64,000 nt of DNA from Larkinella terrae (GCF_009668025.1 NZ_WJXZ01000004.1:372001-436000); one strand, 5' to 3'. Shown: positions 35,821-45,476, counted from the stretch's first letter. Notes: generated by a model not told the origin, from the letters alone. Numbers and translations are program-made.

Positions 35821-37923
35821 ATGGCAACTGATCTTCGATACCTGCGAAACATTGGTATCGCTGCCCACATCGACGCCGGTAAAACGACGACCACCGAGCG
35901 GATTCTTTATTACTCCGGGGTTAGCCACAAAATTGGCGAGGTACACGAGGGGGCCGCTACCATGGACTGGATGGAGCAGGAACAGGAACGTGGTATCACC
36001 ATCACGTCCGCTGCTACAACCGTCAACTGGAAATACCGGGACCAGAACTACCATGTCAATATCATCGATACGCCGGGCCACGTTGACTTTACCGTTGAGG
36101 TAAACCGCTCCCTGCGCGTTCTGGACGGTCTGGTGTTTTTGTTCAGTGCGGTAGATGGTGTAGAACCACAGTCGGAAACCAACTGGCGGTTGGCCAATAA
36201 CTATAACGTTGCTCGTCTGGGCTTCGTCAATAAAATGGACCGCGCCGGTGCCGACTTCCTGAACGTTTGTCAGCAGGTGAAAGACATGCTCGGCAGCAAC
36301 GCCGTGCCGCTGCAATTGCCGATCGGTGCCGAAGATAACTTCAAAGGGGTGGTCGATCTGGTCAACTTCCGCGGTATCCAGTGGAACGAGCACGATAAAG
36401 GAATGACCTTCCAGGAGGTGCCCATTCCGGACGACATGCTGGAAGAAGCGAAAGAATGGCGTGAAAAACTCCTCGAAGCCGTCGCTGATTACGACGAGTC
36501 GCTGATGGAGAAATACTTCGAAGATCCGGAATCGATCACGGAAGACGAAATTCTGACTGCTTTGCGTCAGGCTACGATCGAGATGAAAATCGTGCCGATG
36601 TTGTGTGGTTCGTCGTTCAAGAACAAAGGTGTTCAGACGATGCTCGACTACGTGATGTCGCTGCTGCCGTCTCCGCTCGACAAACCGGAAATTAAAGGAA
36701 CGAACCCCAACACCGATCAGGAAGTGGTTCGTCACCCGACGGAAAGCGATCCGTTTACGGCTTTAGGTTTTAAAATTGCCACGGACCCCTACGTAGGTCG
36801 GCTCTGCTTTGTTCGGGTTTATTCAGGTGTCCTGGATTCCGGTTCGTACGTTCTGAACACCCGTTCAGGCAACAAAGAACGGATTTCGCGGATTTTCCAG
36901 ATGCACGCCAACAAGCAAAACCAGATCGACAAGCTGCGGGCTGGTGATATCGGTGCTGTTGTTGGTTTCAAAGATATCAAAACCGGCGACACGCTTTGCG
37001 ACGAGAAAAACCCGATCATTCTGGAATCGATGATTTTCCCGGATCCGGTTATTGGATACGCCATCGAGCCGAAGAAAACCGCCGATCAGGACAACTTCTC
37101 GAAAGCTATTGGTAAACTGATCGAAGAAGATCCGACCCTGAAAGTGGAAACCGACGAAGAAACCGGTCAGACCATCATTCGGGGTATGGGTGAGCTTCAC
37201 CTGGAAATCATCATCGACCGGATGCGTCGTGAATTCAAGGTAGAAGTGAACCAGGGTGCTCCGCAGGTTGCTTACAAAGAAACGCTGACGAAGAACTTCG
37301 AACACCGCGAATTGTACAAGAAACAAACCGGTGGTCGTGGTAAATTTGCCGATATCGTTTTCGAAATCATGCCGGGCGAAGAAGGCAAAACCGGTCTGGA
37401 ATTCATCAACGGAATCGTGGGTGGGGTTATTCCGCGCGAATTTATCCCATCGGTCGAAAAAGGCTTCCGCGAAGCCATGTCAACGGGTCCGCTGGCGGGT
37501 TATCCGTTGGATTCGATGAAAGTACGGTTATTCCACGGTTCTTTCCACGACGTTGACTCCGACTCACTGTCGTTCGAACTGGCGGCCCGCCTGGGCTTCC
37601 GCGAAGCGGCTAAAAATGCCGGTCCGAAACTGCTCGAACCGATTATGGCCGTTGAAGTTTTGACGCCGGAAGAATACACCGGTCCGATCACGGGTGACCT
37701 GAACCGCCGTCGCGGGATCATGAAAGGGATGGACTCACGCGCCGGTTCACAGGTAATTAAGGCCGATGTTCCGCTGTCGGAACTGTTCGGTTACGTGACC
37801 GACCTGCGTACGATGTCGTCCGGACGTGCAACCGCCAACCTGACGTTCTCACACTACGAGCAAGTTCCAACCAACTTAGCGGAAGGAATCGTAGCGAAAG
37901 CCAAAGGAACGGTAAGAGCTTAA
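35821..37923 (+). CDS. fusA: Translation elongation factor G
   Basis: This 700-aa protein has the five-domain EF-G layout. The GTPase domain has G1 [12 protein letters not shown], switch and G3 DTPGHVDFT, and G4 NKMDRAGAD; domain II covers [16 protein letters not shown]; and domain IV-V shows the typical [19 protein letters not shown]. It drives ribosomal translocation with GTP. Length is normal. It is followed by rpsJ after 186 bases. The usual preceding rpsL and rpsG genes are absent; tamL is there instead. Confidence 0.98.
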   Translation: MATDLRYLRNIGIAAHIDAGKTTTTERILYYSGVSHKIGEVHEGAATMDWMEQEQERGITITSAATTVNWKYRDQNYHVNIIDTPGHVDFTVEVNRSLRVLDGLVFLFSAVDGVEPQSETNWRLANNYNVARLGFVNKMDRAGADFLNVCQQVKDMLGSNAVPLQLPIGAEDNFKGVVDLVNFRGIQWNEHDKGMTFQEVPIPDDMLEEAKEWREKLLEAVADYDESLMEKYFEDPESITEDEILTALRQATIEMKIVPMLCGSSFKNKGVQTMLDYVMSLLPSPLDKPEIKGTNPNTDQEVVRHPTESDPFTALGFKIATDPYVGRLCFVRVYSGVLDSGSYVLNTRSGNKERISRIFQMHANKQNQIDKLRAGDIGAVVGFKDIKTGDTLCDEKNPIILESMIFPDPVIGYAIEPKKTADQDNFSKAIGKLIEEDPTLKVETDEETGQTIIRGMGELHLEIIIDRMRREFKVEVNQGAPQVAYKETLTKNFEHRELYKKQTGGRGKFADIVFEIMPGEEGKTGLEFINGIVGGVIPREFIPSVEKGFREAMSTGPLAGYPLDSMKVRLFHGSFHDVDSDSLSFELAARLGFREAAKNAGPKLLEPIMAVEVLTPEEYTGPITGDLNRRRGIMKGMDSRAGSQVIKADVPLSELFGYVTDLRTMSSGRATANLTFSHYEQVPTNLAEGIVAKAKGTVRA

Positions 37924-37931
37924 TTTTAATA

Positions 37932-38011
37932 AATGAACAATTAATAATTAACAATGAATAGTACCTGCCGTACGCATGAAACCGTTCATTATTAATTGTT
38001 AATTGTTCATT
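37932..38011. repeat. Heptad-phased hairpin element between fusA and rpsJ
   Basis: Arms 37932-37959 and 37984-38011 are complementary at 25 of 28 positions. Each arm repeats a 7-nt unit (AATGAAC, AATTAAT, AATTAAC, AATGAAT on the left; ATTGTTA, ATTGTTC on the right). This makes a long AT-rich hairpin in the 5' part of the gap. Confidence 0.75.
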
Positions 38012-38026
38012 GAAAATAAAAGGTCG

Positions 38027-38084
38027 CGCTGCCGGAGTAAATGGTTCTTTCGGCAGCGGATCAACCGCCGGTTTTAAAAACCGG
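38027..38084 (+). promoter_or_regulatory. Two hairpins in the rpsJ leader
   Basis: CGCTGCCG/CGGCAGCG (38027-38034 and 38051-38058) forms an 8-bp stem with a 16-nt loop. CCGGTTTT/AAAACCGG (38068-38075 and 38077-38084) forms a second, tight stem before the rpsJ start codon. They may serve in autoregulation of ribosomal protein synthesis. Confidence 0.45.
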
Positions 38085-38109
38085 TTTTCTCTCAGAACCA
38101 CAAATTGTC

Positions 38110-38415
38110 ATGAATCAAAAAATTCGGATTAAACTGAAATCTTTCGACCACATGCTGGTCGACAAGTCGGCTGAAAAAATTGTAAAGGCCGTAAAATCGA
38201 CGGGTGCCATTGTGAGCGGCCCGATTCCATTACCGACTGAGAAAGAGGTTTTCACCGTTCTGCGTTCTCCGCACGTTAACAAAAAATCCCGGGAACAATT
38301 CCAGCTCTGCACCTACAAGCGTTTGGTCGATATCTACTCAACCAGCGCCAAAACTGTCGATGCATTGATGAAACTGGAGTTACCGAGCGGGGTAGACGTT
38401 GAAATCAAGGTATAA
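38110..38415 (+). CDS. rpsJ: 30S ribosomal protein S10
   Basis: The protein is 101 aa starting [14 protein letters not shown] at the ATG at 38110. The upstream in-frame extension belongs to the leader hairpins and is not S10-like. The S10 core is intact ([21 protein letters not shown]). S10 sits in the 30S head and also works in antitermination with NusB. It follows fusA and is separated from rplC by a terminator and a new promoter, so it seems to belong to the fusA transcript. Confidence 0.98.
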   Translation: MNQKIRIKLKSFDHMLVDKSAEKIVKAVKSTGAIVSGPIPLPTEKEVFTVLRSPHVNKKSREQFQLCTYKRLVDIYSTSAKTVDALMKLELPSGVDVEIKV

Positions 38416-38472
38416 AGTTTAAATTCTTCAGTAACTTTCGTGAGAAAAGTTTTTTGGAGAATAAAAATAGCG

Positions 38473-38480
38473 TACCTTTG
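38473..38480 (+). promoter_or_regulatory. -7 element of the candidate small RNA
   Basis: TACCTTTG matches the Bacteroidota -7 box. The best -33 match (TTTG at 38453-38456) is only 16 bases upstream, which is closer than usual. The 13 bases from the box, TACCTTTGCAATCCGA, closely match the rplC promoter. Confidence 0.55.
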
Positions 38481-38484
38481 CAAT

Positions 38485-38627
38485 CCGAAATCGAAGTAAG
38501 AGCAAAGACATAACTCGGGTGAAGGTCCCACAAGGAAACCGCATCTGACTATTTTAGTCCGGTAACACATGCATTTGTGTCAACCGAGCGAAAGGTCAGG
38601 TGGAACACGCCTGGCCTTTTTTGTTTT
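38485..38627 (+). ncRNA. Candidate structured small RNA between rpsJ and rplC
   Basis: A region of about 143 bases runs from a -7 box to an intrinsic terminator and has no open frame. A closing stem CTCGG/CCGAG (38514-38518 and 38584-38588) encloses hairpins GACTA-TTT-TAGTC (38547-38559) and ACACA-TGCATT-TGTGT (38565-38580), plus a GGTCCC...GGAAACC arm. That gives a cloverleaf-like junction followed by the terminator. No known RNA family is recognised: it lacks the SRP tip, the RNase P core and cobalamin B12 boxes. It could also be an attenuator of readthrough from rpsJ. Confidence 0.5.
38591..38627 (+). terminator. Intrinsic terminator before rplC
   Basis: A 10-bp stem AAAGGTCAGG/CCTGGCCTTT (one G-T pair, 9-nt loop) is followed by TTTTTTGTTTTT. 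Confidence 0.85.
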
Positions 38628-38668
38628 TACCCTGATCACGGAAATAGTTGAGAATAAATAAACTACGG

Positions 38669-38700
38669 TTTGGAATAAAAGGAAGTAATTCCTACCTTTG
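38669..38700 (+). promoter_or_regulatory. Strong promoter of the rplC operon
   Basis: TTTG (38669-38672), a 20-nt spacer and TACCTTTG (38693-38700) match the consensus nearly perfectly, and the start region CACTCCGATT follows. The rplC start codon lies 56 bases downstream. Confidence 0.8.
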
Positions 38701-38756
38701 CACTCCGATTTTTTCGGGTTCATACTTATAAATTCCTGCTTTACAACCACTTATTT

Positions 38757-39377
38757 ATGTCTGGTTTAATTGGAAAGAAGATTGGGATGACCAGTCTGTA
38801 CAATGCTGACGGGCAGGCTCTGGCATGTACAGTTATTGAAGCTGGTCCCTGTGTAGTTACACACGTAAAAACGCAGGATAACGACGGCTACGTAGCTGTT
38901 CAGTTAGGTTACGGCGAAAAGAAAGAAAAACGTACCAGCAAACCGCTGCAGGGCCACTTCAAAAAGGCCGGTACGACGCCGAAGCGCAAGTTAGTTGAGT
39001 TCAAAACATTCGAACAGGAGCTGAGCCTGGGTCAAACCCTGCAAGCCACGGATGTTTTTGCCGAAGGCGACTTTGTCGATGTCGTCGGAACGGTTAAAGG
39101 TCGCGGTTTCCAAGGCGTTGTGAAACGTCACGGTTTCGGTGGTGTCGGTGGGCAAACCCACGGTCAGCACAACCGCGGACGTCACCCGGGTTCAATCGGT
39201 GCCTGCTCCTTCCCGTCACGGGTTTTCAAAGGTCTTCGGATGGCCGGCCGCACCGGTGGCAACCGGGTGAAAGTTCAGAACCTGCGCGTTCTGAAAGTGC
39301 TGGCAGAGCAAAATCTGATCGTTGTGAGTGGCTCGGTTCCGGGCGCAAAAAATTCGTTCCTCATTTTAGAAAAGTAA
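38757..39377 (+). CDS. rplC: 50S ribosomal protein L3
   Basis: The protein is 206 aa, starting [15 protein letters not shown]. The L3 signature region [23 protein letters not shown], which reaches toward the peptidyl-transferase centre, is present (about residues 130-155). L3 is an early assembly protein of the 50S subunit. It is the first gene of the long ribosomal run and stands behind its own promoter. rplD follows after three bases. Confidence 0.98.
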   Translation: MSGLIGKKIGMTSLYNADGQALACTVIEAGPCVVTHVKTQDNDGYVAVQLGYGEKKEKRTSKPLQGHFKKAGTTPKRKLVEFKTFEQELSLGQTLQATDVFAEGDFVDVVGTVKGRGFQGVVKRHGFGGVGGQTHGQHNRGRHPGSIGACSFPSRVFKGLRMAGRTGGNRVKVQNLRVLKVLAEQNLIVVSGSVPGAKNSFLILEK

Positions 39378-39380
39378 ATC

Positions 39381-40007
39381 ATGGAGGCAGCAATTTATAA
39401 CTCGAAAGGAGAGGATACGGGCAAAAAGATCACTTTGTCCGATGATATCTTCGGAATTGAGCCAAGCGAGCACGCGATCTACTTGGATGTGAAACAGTAT
39501 CTGGCGAACCAACGTCAGGGAACGCACAAAGCAAAAGAACGCGCCGAGAATGCTCACTCGACCCGCAAACTGAAGAAACAGAAAGGTACGGGCGGTGCCC
39601 GCGCCGGTTCCATCAAATCACCGGTTTTTGTTGGTGGTGGAACGATCTTCGGACCTCGCCCCCGCGATTATTCGTTCAAACTGAACAAAAAGGTAAAGCA
39701 ACTGGCTCGTAAATCGGCTCTTGCTGCCAAAGCGCAGGGAAACAGCGTTTCCATCCTGGAAAACTTCACGCTGGAAGGACCACGTACGAAGTCATACATT
39801 GAATTTTTGACTGGTTTTGATGCGCTGAATACGAAAACCCTGTTGATTCTGCCCGAGGTAGATACGAACGTGGTTCTTTCAAGCCGTAACCTGCAAAAAG
39901 CAAAAGTAGCGACGGCTGACACGGTCAACACGTATGATCTGATGCACGCCGACCGTCTGCTGATTGCTGAAGGGGCTTTGTCGAAACTTGAATCTCTTCT
40001 CCAGTAA
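39381..40007 (+). CDS. rplD: 50S ribosomal protein L4
   Basis: This 208-aa protein has the L4 extended loop: HKAKERAENAHSTRKLKKQKGTGGARAGS, followed by GGGTIFGPRPRDYSFKLNKK, which lines the exit tunnel. In other bacteria L4 represses its own operon. The start follows rplC by three bases, so translation is probably coupled. Confidence 0.98.
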   Translation: MEAAIYNSKGEDTGKKITLSDDIFGIEPSEHAIYLDVKQYLANQRQGTHKAKERAENAHSTRKLKKQKGTGGARAGSIKSPVFVGGGTIFGPRPRDYSFKLNKKVKQLARKSALAAKAQGNSVSILENFTLEGPRTKSYIEFLTGFDALNTKTLLILPEVDTNVVLSSRNLQKAKVATADTVNTYDLMHADRLLIAEGALSKLESLLQ

Positions 40008-40013
40008 TTGATT

Positions 40014-40307
40014 ATGGAAAACGTACTGAAAAGACCGATCATTACCGAAAAAGTGACAGCCCAGAATAAGAAGGGACAATACGGTTTTGAGGTGTCGATG
40101 AATGCCAACAAAATCGAAATCAAAAAGGCTGTCGAGAAATTGTACGGTGTTACGGTGACGGAAGTGAATACGATGCGTTGCTTCGGACACATGAAGTCGA
40201 AAAGCACGAAAAAAGGTGCTGTAACGGCGGGCCGCACGTCAACCTGGAAGAAAGCAATCGTAACGGTTGCCGACGGAGAGATCATCGATATTTACGCTGA
40301 AGCATAA
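40014..40307 (+). CDS. rplW: 50S ribosomal protein L23
   Basis: The protein is 97 aa from the ATG at 40014 (MENVLKRPIITEKVT); a TTG two codons upstream is not needed. L23 lies at the tunnel exit and docks trigger factor and SRP. The core KIEIKKAVEKLYGVTVTEVNTM is typical. Confidence 0.97.
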   Translation: MENVLKRPIITEKVTAQNKKGQYGFEVSMNANKIEIKKAVEKLYGVTVTEVNTMRCFGHMKSKSTKKGAVTAGRTSTWKKAIVTVADGEIIDIYAEA

Positions 40308-40345
40308 GCGCAACCACGAACGACTAAACGAAGTAGTTAGGAATC

Positions 40346-41170
40346 ATGGGAGTTAAGAAACTGAAACCAACAACCCCGAGCCAGCGTTTCCGCGTGGCCC
40401 CGGATTTTGCCGACATCACAACGGACAAACCGGAACGGAGCCTGCTGGTTACGATAAAAAGAACCGGTGGCCGCAACAATCAGGGCCATCGTTCGATGCG
40501 CTACATCGGTGGCGGTCACAAAAAACAATACCGGGTTATCGATTTTAAACGCGATAAAACCGGTGTACCGGCAACGGTTAAAACAATCGAGTATGATCCT
40601 AACCGCTCGGCCCGGATCGCCCTGTTGTTTTATGTAGATGGCGAGAAGCGTTATATCATTGCCCCGCAAGGCATCACCGTTGGACAGCAGGTCATTTCAG
40701 GTCCGTCTGTTCCGCCGGAAGTCGGAAACGCGCTGCCGCTGTCGGCTATGCCGATCGGTACCATCGTTCACAACGTGGAGCTGAAGCCCGGTAAAGGAGC
40801 CGCAATGGTTCGGAGCGCCGGAACGTACGCTCAGTTGGTTGCCCGCGAAGACAAGTATGCCATTCTGCGGATGCCTTCGGGCGAACAACGGATGGTGCTG
40901 GGAACCTGCATTGCCACGGTAGGCTCGGTTTCGAACCCAGATCACATGAACGTGAGCATGGGTAAAGCCGGTCGGAACCGCTGGTTGGGTATCCGCCCCC
41001 GCGTTCGTGGTGTTGCCATGAACCCGGTCGATCACCCGATGGGTGGTGGTGAAGGACGGGCATCCGGTGGTCACCCACGTTCACGTACGGGTCTGTACGC
41101 GAAGGGCAAGAAAACCCGCCCGGTGAACAAGTATTCAGATCGTCTGATCATTAGTAAACGGAAAAAATAA
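40346..41170 (+). CDS. rplB: 50S ribosomal protein L2
   Basis: This 274-aa protein has the L2 features [21 protein letters not shown], the essential region [25 protein letters not shown] (about 224-248, with the His needed near the peptidyl-transferase centre) and a basic C-terminus. L2 supports subunit joining and peptide-bond formation. The length is normal. Confidence 0.98.
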   Translation: MGVKKLKPTTPSQRFRVAPDFADITTDKPERSLLVTIKRTGGRNNQGHRSMRYIGGGHKKQYRVIDFKRDKTGVPATVKTIEYDPNRSARIALLFYVDGEKRYIIAPQGITVGQQVISGPSVPPEVGNALPLSAMPIGTIVHNVELKPGKGAAMVRSAGTYAQLVAREDKYAILRMPSGEQRMVLGTCIATVGSVSNPDHMNVSMGKAGRNRWLGIRPRVRGVAMNPVDHPMGGGEGRASGGHPRSRTGLYAKGKKTRPVNKYSDRLIISKRKK

Positions 41171-41177
41171 GAAGTAG

Positions 41178-41456
41178 ATGGCACGCTCACTCAAAAAGGG
41201 TCCCTACATAGATTTTCGTCTGGAAAAAAAGGTGGACACCATGAACGATTCAGGACGGAAGTCCGTAATCAAAACCTGGTCTCGCCGATCAATGATTTCT
41301 CCGGATTTCGTTGGCCACACGTTCGCGGTGCACAATGGCAACAAGTTCATTCCGGTGTATGTCACCGAAAACATGGTTGGTCATAAGTTGGGTGAATTTT
41401 CACCAACCCGTAACTTCCGGGGGCACGTTGCGAAGAAAGACAAAGGCAAACGGTAA
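41178..41456 (+). CDS. rpsS: 30S ribosomal protein S19
   Basis: The protein is 92 aa ([36 protein letters not shown]). S19 pairs with S13 in the 30S head. It is followed by a heptad-phased spacer before rplV. Confidence 0.98.
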   Translation: MARSLKKGPYIDFRLEKKVDTMNDSGRKSVIKTWSRRSMISPDFVGHTFAVHNGNKFIPVYVTENMVGHKLGEFSPTRNFRGHVAKKDKGKR

Positions 41457-41460
41457 AAAC

Positions 41461-41530
41461 AGTTTTCAGTTTTTGGTTTACGGTTTTTAGTTCTTCCATA
41501 AACTATCAATCATAAACTACAAACCATAAA
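41461..41530. repeat. Heptad-phased spacer between rpsS and rplV
   Basis: The left part (41461-41495) reads as five 7-nt units with a GTTT core (AGTTTTC, AGTTTTT, GGTTTAC, GGTTTTT, AGTTCTT). The right part (from about 41496) has AAAC-type units (ATAAACT, ATCAATC, ATAAACT, ACAAACC). The arms are only loosely complementary. Confidence 0.6.
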
Positions 41531-41533
41531 AAA

Positions 41534-41923
41534 ATGGAAGCAGTAGCAAAGCTAAAAAATGTGCCTTCGTCTCCTCGTAAAATGCGGCTGGTGGCCGATT
41601 TGATCCGGGGTCAGAAGGTTAGCAAAGCGTTGGGTATTCTGCGTTATCAACCCCAGGCCGGTGCCGCTCTGCTGGAAAAGCTGGTGCTCTCGGCGGTTGC
41701 TAACTGGCAGCAAAAAAACGGAGACGAACGCGCTGAAGACGCTGATCTGTACGTAAAGACGATTTTCGTCGACGGCGGTCGGATGCTGAAACGTCTGCGT
41801 CCTGCACCACAAGGTCGCGGCCACCGGATTCGCAAACGCTCTAACCACGTTACGGTCGTGATTGAAAGTGCCGCCGAATCACTGACGCTTGCACCCGTAG
41901 TTTCAACAGAAAACGCAGAATAA
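41534..41923 (+). CDS. rplV: 50S ribosomal protein L22
   Basis: This 129-aa protein has the L22 core [24 protein letters not shown] and the hairpin end [21 protein letters not shown], whose loop reaches into the exit tunnel. It lies 12 bases before rpsC. Confidence 0.98.
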   Translation: MEAVAKLKNVPSSPRKMRLVADLIRGQKVSKALGILRYQPQAGAALLEKLVLSAVANWQQKNGDERAEDADLYVKTIFVDGGRMLKRLRPAPQGRGHRIRKRSNHVTVVIESAAESLTLAPVVSTENAE

Positions 41924-41935
41924 CAAGACAATAAA

Positions 41936-42829
41936 ATGGGACAAAAAGTAAACCCCGTTGGTTTTCGGCTTGGTATCGTCAAAGGATGGGACTCAAGCTG
42001 GTATGGCGGCAAAGAGTTTCCTGATAAGCTGGTTGAAGACGAAAGAATTAGAAAATATATTCAGGCACGTATTCCGAAAGGATCCATCGCCCGGGTTGTT
42101 ATCGAGCGGACTCTGAAGCGGATCACCCTGACCATTCACACGGCCCGTCCGGGTATTGTGATTGGTAAAGGCGGTGGCGAGGTCGATAAGATCAAGGAAG
42201 AGCTGAAGAAAATCACCGGAAAGGACGTTCAGATCAATATTTTCGAAATCAAACGTCCGGAAATCGATGCGAAACTGGTCGGCGAAACGATTGCTCAACA
42301 ATTGCAGGCACGTATTTCTTACCGTCGTGCGATGAAGCAGGCAATCAGCTCGGCAATTCGGGTAGGCGCTCAGGGAATTAAAGTTCGCGTATCGGGTCGT
42401 CTGGGCGGTGCTGAAATGGCCCGTACGGAAGAATACAAAGAAGGACGCGTCCCCCTGCATACCCTTCGTGCCGATATTGACTACGCTATTTCTGAAGCTC
42501 AGACGATTTACGGAAAAATCGGTATTAAAGTCTGGGTTTTCAAAGGTGAACTGTACGGCAAACGTGATTTGTCACCAGCGGCTCAGATTACCGCAGCTCA
42601 GGCGGATCGCGGCAACGACCGCGGTGAACGCCGGAATGATCGCGGAGATCGCCGGGGTGAACGCGGTGGCGAAGGCGACCGGGGTGATCGTCGCCGGGGT
42701 CGGAATGATCAAAACCGTGGTGGTGGCGGAGGTCAACGTGGTGGACAAGGCGGTGGTGGCCAACGTGGCGGCCAGGGCGGAGGACAACGCGGTGGCGGAG
42801 GCCAGGGTGGTGGCCCACGCAAAAGATAG
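41936..42829 (+). CDS. rpsC: 30S ribosomal protein S3 with a long RGG/RGD-rich tail
   Basis: This 297-aa protein has the S3 body in residues 1-218: a KH domain with [17 protein letters not shown] and the C-terminal domain with [32 protein letters not shown]3 forms the mRNA entry site and helicase activity. From about residue 220 a tail of roughly 78 residues is made only of Arg, Gly, Asp, Asn, Glu and Gln in RGD/RGG-type repeats, ending PRKR. The corresponding DNA (42595-42829) is itself repetitive. S3 of many Bacteroidota has such extensions, but this is long; it probably adds unstructured RNA-binding charge. Confidence 0.97.
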   Translation: MGQKVNPVGFRLGIVKGWDSSWYGGKEFPDKLVEDERIRKYIQARIPKGSIARVVIERTLKRITLTIHTARPGIVIGKGGGEVDKIKEELKKITGKDVQINIFEIKRPEIDAKLVGETIAQQLQARISYRRAMKQAISSAIRVGAQGIKVRVSGRLGGAEMARTEEYKEGRVPLHTLRADIDYAISEAQTIYGKIGIKVWVFKGELYGKRDLSPAAQITAAQADRGNDRGERRNDRGDRRGERGGEGDRGDRRRGRNDQNRGGGGGQRGGQGGGGQRGGQGGGQRGGGGQGGGPRKR

Positions 42830-42878
42830 TAAGAACATCGGACGTCATACCAGGCACGTCCTTTAGATACGACTAAAG

Positions 42879-43307
42879 ATGTTACAACCAAAAAGAACCA
42901 AGTTTCGCAAGCACCAAAAGGGCCGGGTGAAAGGCATCGCCGGACGAGGCCATGAAATCGCTTTCGGATCGTTTGCTATCAAGTCGCTGGAACCCGGTTG
43001 GATCACAGCCCGCCAGATCGAAGCGGCCCGTATTTCCGTAACGCGTGCTATGAAGCGTGAAGGCCAGGTTTGGATCCGTATTTTTCCAGACAAGGTAATC
43101 ACGAAAAAACCGGCCGAGGTACGGATGGGTAAAGGAAAAGGGGCACCGGAATATTGGGTTGCGCCCGTAAAACCGGGCACCATTCTGTTCGAAGCCACCG
43201 GTGTACCGCTGGATGTTGCGAACGATGCCCTGCGTTTAGCAGCTCAAAAGTTACCGATCAAAACAAGATTCGTTGTTCGTCGGGATTATCAGGAAACAGA
43301 AGACTAA
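42879..43307 (+). CDS. rplP: 50S ribosomal protein L16
   Basis: The protein is 142 aa ([46 protein letters not shown]). L16 helps tRNA accommodation at the 50S A site. It lies 49 bases behind rpsC. Confidence 0.98.
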   Translation: MLQPKRTKFRKHQKGRVKGIAGRGHEIAFGSFAIKSLEPGWITARQIEAARISVTRAMKREGQVWIRIFPDKVITKKPAEVRMGKGKGAPEYWVAPVKPGTILFEATGVPLDVANDALRLAAQKLPIKTRFVVRRDYQETED

Positions 43308-43372
43308 CTCGGGAATCGGTTACCGGTTAGGTTTTAAAAACCGCCATCGGGCAACCACCAACACATTCAGTC

Positions 43373-43567
43373 ATGAAAAAGAACGAGATTAAGTCGCTGA
43401 CGGTTGAACAATTGAATGAGCAGGTAGCGGCTGAAAAAGATCGCTTGCAAAAGTTGAAGTTTGCGCACGCTATTTCGCCCATCGAAAACCCGATGCGGAT
43501 TCGCACGACGCGCAAATTGATTGCTCAATTACTGACCGAGCTGACTGTTAAACAAAACGCCAGCTAA
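43373..43567 (+). CDS. rpmC: 50S ribosomal protein L29
   Basis: The protein is 64 aa ([41 protein letters not shown]). L29 is the small two-helix protein near the tunnel exit. It is followed by rpsQ, as usual. Confidence 0.97.
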   Translation: MKKNEIKSLTVEQLNEQVAAEKDRLQKLKFAHAISPIENPMRIRTTRKLIAQLLTELTVKQNAS

Positions 43568-43584
43568 TTAAACGGTATCGACTC

Positions 43585-43848
43585 ATGGAGCAGCAAGAAA
43601 GAAATCTGAGAAAAGAAAGAATTGGTAAGGTAGTAAGCAACAAGATGGAAAAATCCATCACGGTTGCGGTCGATCGGAAAGTGCAGCACCCCATCTACGG
43701 GAAATTTATGCACCGTACGAAGAAGTTCATGGCTCATGACGAGAAAAATGAGTGCGGCATCGGGGATACCGTCCGCATCATGGAAACCCGTCCGCTGAGC
43801 AAGAACAAATGTTGGCGATTAGTCGAAATCATTGAAAAGGCGAAGTAA
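43585..43848 (+). CDS. rpsQ: 30S ribosomal protein S17
   Basis: The protein is 87 aa ([51 protein letters not shown]). S17 is an OB-fold primary binding protein of the 30S subunit. rplN starts two bases after its stop. Confidence 0.98.
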   Translation: MEQQERNLRKERIGKVVSNKMEKSITVAVDRKVQHPIYGKFMHRTKKFMAHDEKNECGIGDTVRIMETRPLSKNKCWRLVEIIEKAK

Positions 43849-43850
43849 TC

Positions 43851-44219
43851 ATGATCCAGCAAGAATCACGTTTGGGCGTAGCCGATAACAGCGGTGCCAA
43901 AGAAGTACTTTGCATTCGGGTACTGGGTGGAACCGGAAAGCGTTTCGCTACGGTTGGCGATAAAATTGTAGTGACGGTTAAGCAGGCACTTTCTTCGAGC
44001 AACATGAAGAAAGGAACTGTTTCGAAAGCAGTCGTCGTTCGGACGAAGAAGGAAATACGCCGGAAAGACGGATCGTATATCCGGTTTGAAGACAACGCAG
44101 CTGTACTGCTGAATAACAATGACGAGCCGCGCGGAACCCGCATTTTCGGACCCGTCGCCCGCGAATTGCGCGAGAAGCAATTCATGAAAATCGTTTCCCT
44201 GGCTCCAGAAGTATTGTAA
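43851..44219 (+). CDS. rplN: 50S ribosomal protein L14
   Basis: The protein is 122 aa ([55 protein letters not shown]), the full-length L14 of the subunit interface, with its usual [13 protein letters not shown] signature near the C-terminus. Confidence 0.98.
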   Translation: MIQQESRLGVADNSGAKEVLCIRVLGGTGKRFATVGDKIVVTVKQALSSSNMKKGTVSKAVVVRTKKEIRRKDGSYIRFEDNAAVLLNNNDEPRGTRIFGPVARELREKQFMKIVSLAPEVL

Positions 44220-44221
44220 CC

Positions 44222-44557
44222 ATGAAGAAAGCAGACACGCCTACGAAGTTACACATCAAAAAGGGAGATTCCGTTAAGGTGCTCTCTGGTAACTCGAAGG
44301 GCCAAACCGGTACAATCCTGCGCGTTTTGGTCGATAAACAACGCGCCGTGGTTGAAGGAGTAAACATGATCACCAAGCATGTGAAACCATCCGCAGCCAA
44401 TCCGCAGGGAAGTTTGGAAAAACGCGAAGGAACCATCCACGTCAGCAACCTGATGGTGATCGATCCGAAAACGAACGAACCTTCCCGGACGGGCCGCAAA
44501 CTGAATGACAAAGGCAAGTTGCAGCGGTTTTCAAAAAAATCGGGCAATTTCGTCTAA
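44222..44557 (+). CDS. rplX: 50S ribosomal protein L24
   Basis: This 111-aa protein has a KOW motif (KKGDSVKVLSGNSKGQTGTILRV) and NMITKHVKPSAANPQGSLEKREGTIHVSNLMVIDP. L24 starts 50S assembly. It begins two bases after rplN. Confidence 0.98.
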   Translation: MKKADTPTKLHIKKGDSVKVLSGNSKGQTGTILRVLVDKQRAVVEGVNMITKHVKPSAANPQGSLEKREGTIHVSNLMVIDPKTNEPSRTGRKLNDKGKLQRFSKKSGNFV

Positions 44558-44594
44558 TTGATTAGAAATCAGGAACGTATAAACAGATACGAAG

Positions 44595-45149
44595 GTGGCA
44601 ACTCCGAGACTGAAAGAGAAATATACAAATGAGATTGTGGCTCAACTGAAGGAAAAGTTTCAGTACAAAAGCATCATGCAGGTGCCGAAACTGTCCAAGA
44701 TTGTTGTCAACAAAGGGATTGGTGCCGCAGTCGCTGATAAGAAACTGGTTGATGTAGGCGTTGAAGAATTGACGATGATCACCGGCCAGAAAGCAGTGGC
44801 TACGATTGCGAAGAAAGCCGTTTCGAACTTCAAACTGCGCGAAGGCATGCCGATCGGGGCGAAAGTAACGCTGCGCGGTGAGAAAATGTACGAATTTCTG
44901 GATCGCCTGACCGCCGTTGCACTGCCCCGCGTTCGCGACTTCAAAGGAATTAGCGACAAAGGCTTCGACGGCAACGGGAACTACACGTTCGGTGTCCAGG
45001 AGCAAATCATCTTCCCGGAAATCACGATCGACAAAGTAAGTCGGATCTCCGGAATGGATATCACGTTCGTCACCACGGCGAACACGGATGAAGAAAGCTT
45101 TGCATTGCTGAAAGCGTTGGGGATGCCCTTCGCCGGTGGTAAAAAATAA
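44595..45149 (+). CDS. rplE: 50S ribosomal protein L5
   Basis: The protein is 184 aa from a GTG start at 44595 (then ATPRLKEKY). L5 signatures include [40 protein letters not shown] and [16 protein letters not shown]. It binds 5S rRNA in the central protuberance. Confidence 0.98.
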   Translation: MATPRLKEKYTNEIVAQLKEKFQYKSIMQVPKLSKIVVNKGIGAAVADKKLVDVGVEELTMITGQKAVATIAKKAVSNFKLREGMPIGAKVTLRGEKMYEFLDRLTAVALPRVRDFKGISDKGFDGNGNYTFGVQEQIIFPEITIDKVSRISGMDITFVTTANTDEESFALLKALGMPFAGGKK

Positions 45150-45169
45150 CGCATAAAGCGAATAAAAAC

Positions 45170-45439
45170 ATGGCAAAAGAATCCATCAAAGCAAGAGAGC
45201 GTAAGCGGATTGCCTTAGTTGCGAAATACGCTACCAAGCGTGCCGCACTGAAAGCTGCCGGAGACTACCTCGGGTTAGACAAACTGCCGAAGAACGCTTC
45301 GCCGGTACGTCTGCACAATCGGTGTAAGTTAACGGGCCGCCCTCGCGGATACATGCGGAAGTTTGGTATCTCCCGCGTAACGTTCCGTGAAATGGCGTCA
45401 GCCGGTAAGATCCCGGGTGTAACCAAGGCAAGCTGGTAA
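45170..45439 (+). CDS. rpsN: 30S ribosomal protein S14 (long, zinc-free form)
   Basis: The protein is 89 aa ([45 protein letters not shown]). Only one Cys is present in place of the CXXC pairs of the short zinc-ribbon form, so it is the zinc-independent long type. Confidence 0.97.
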   Translation: MAKESIKARERKRIALVAKYATKRAALKAAGDYLGLDKLPKNASPVRLHNRCKLTGRPRGYMRKFGISRVTFREMASAGKIPGVTKASW

Positions 45440-45476
45440 CTTTCTCACCATCTTAGCATTTATCGAAACAATTCCC

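Larger units (their letters stand above)
38416..38756 (+). other. 341-base gap between rpsJ and rplC
   Basis: The gap holds, in order, a promoter-like box (38473-38480), a structured region ending in an intrinsic terminator (38485-38627), and a strong promoter for rplC (38669-38700). No coding sequence is seen. The S10 and L3 genes are in one operon in many bacteria but are transcriptionally separated here. Confidence 0.7.

Noticed and set aside
38041-38109. N-terminal extension of S10
   Set aside because: It translates the leader hairpins, and S10 in all bacteria starts at the [10 protein letters not shown]-type sequence at 38110.
38591-38615. Resemblance to the SRP RNA tip (GGTCAGG..GGAA)
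   Set aside because: The GGAAGCAGC part of the tip is absent, and the sequence forms a plain hairpin with a T-run.
38514-38620. Resemblance to a cobalamin riboswitch (GGTGAA..TCCC...CCGCA.CTG, and a GTCAGG...CCTGGCC end)
   Set aside because: The GGGAA box and GCCACTG B12 box are missing, the 3' part is simply a terminator stem, and the downstream gene is rplC, which has its own promoter. The similarity is best seen as chance unless a covariance search says otherwise.
42408-42866. Alternative plus-frame ORF over the 3' end of rpsC, rich in Val and Ala
   Set aside because: It is the frame-shifted reading of the RGG repeat in rpsC and has no start signal or independent features.
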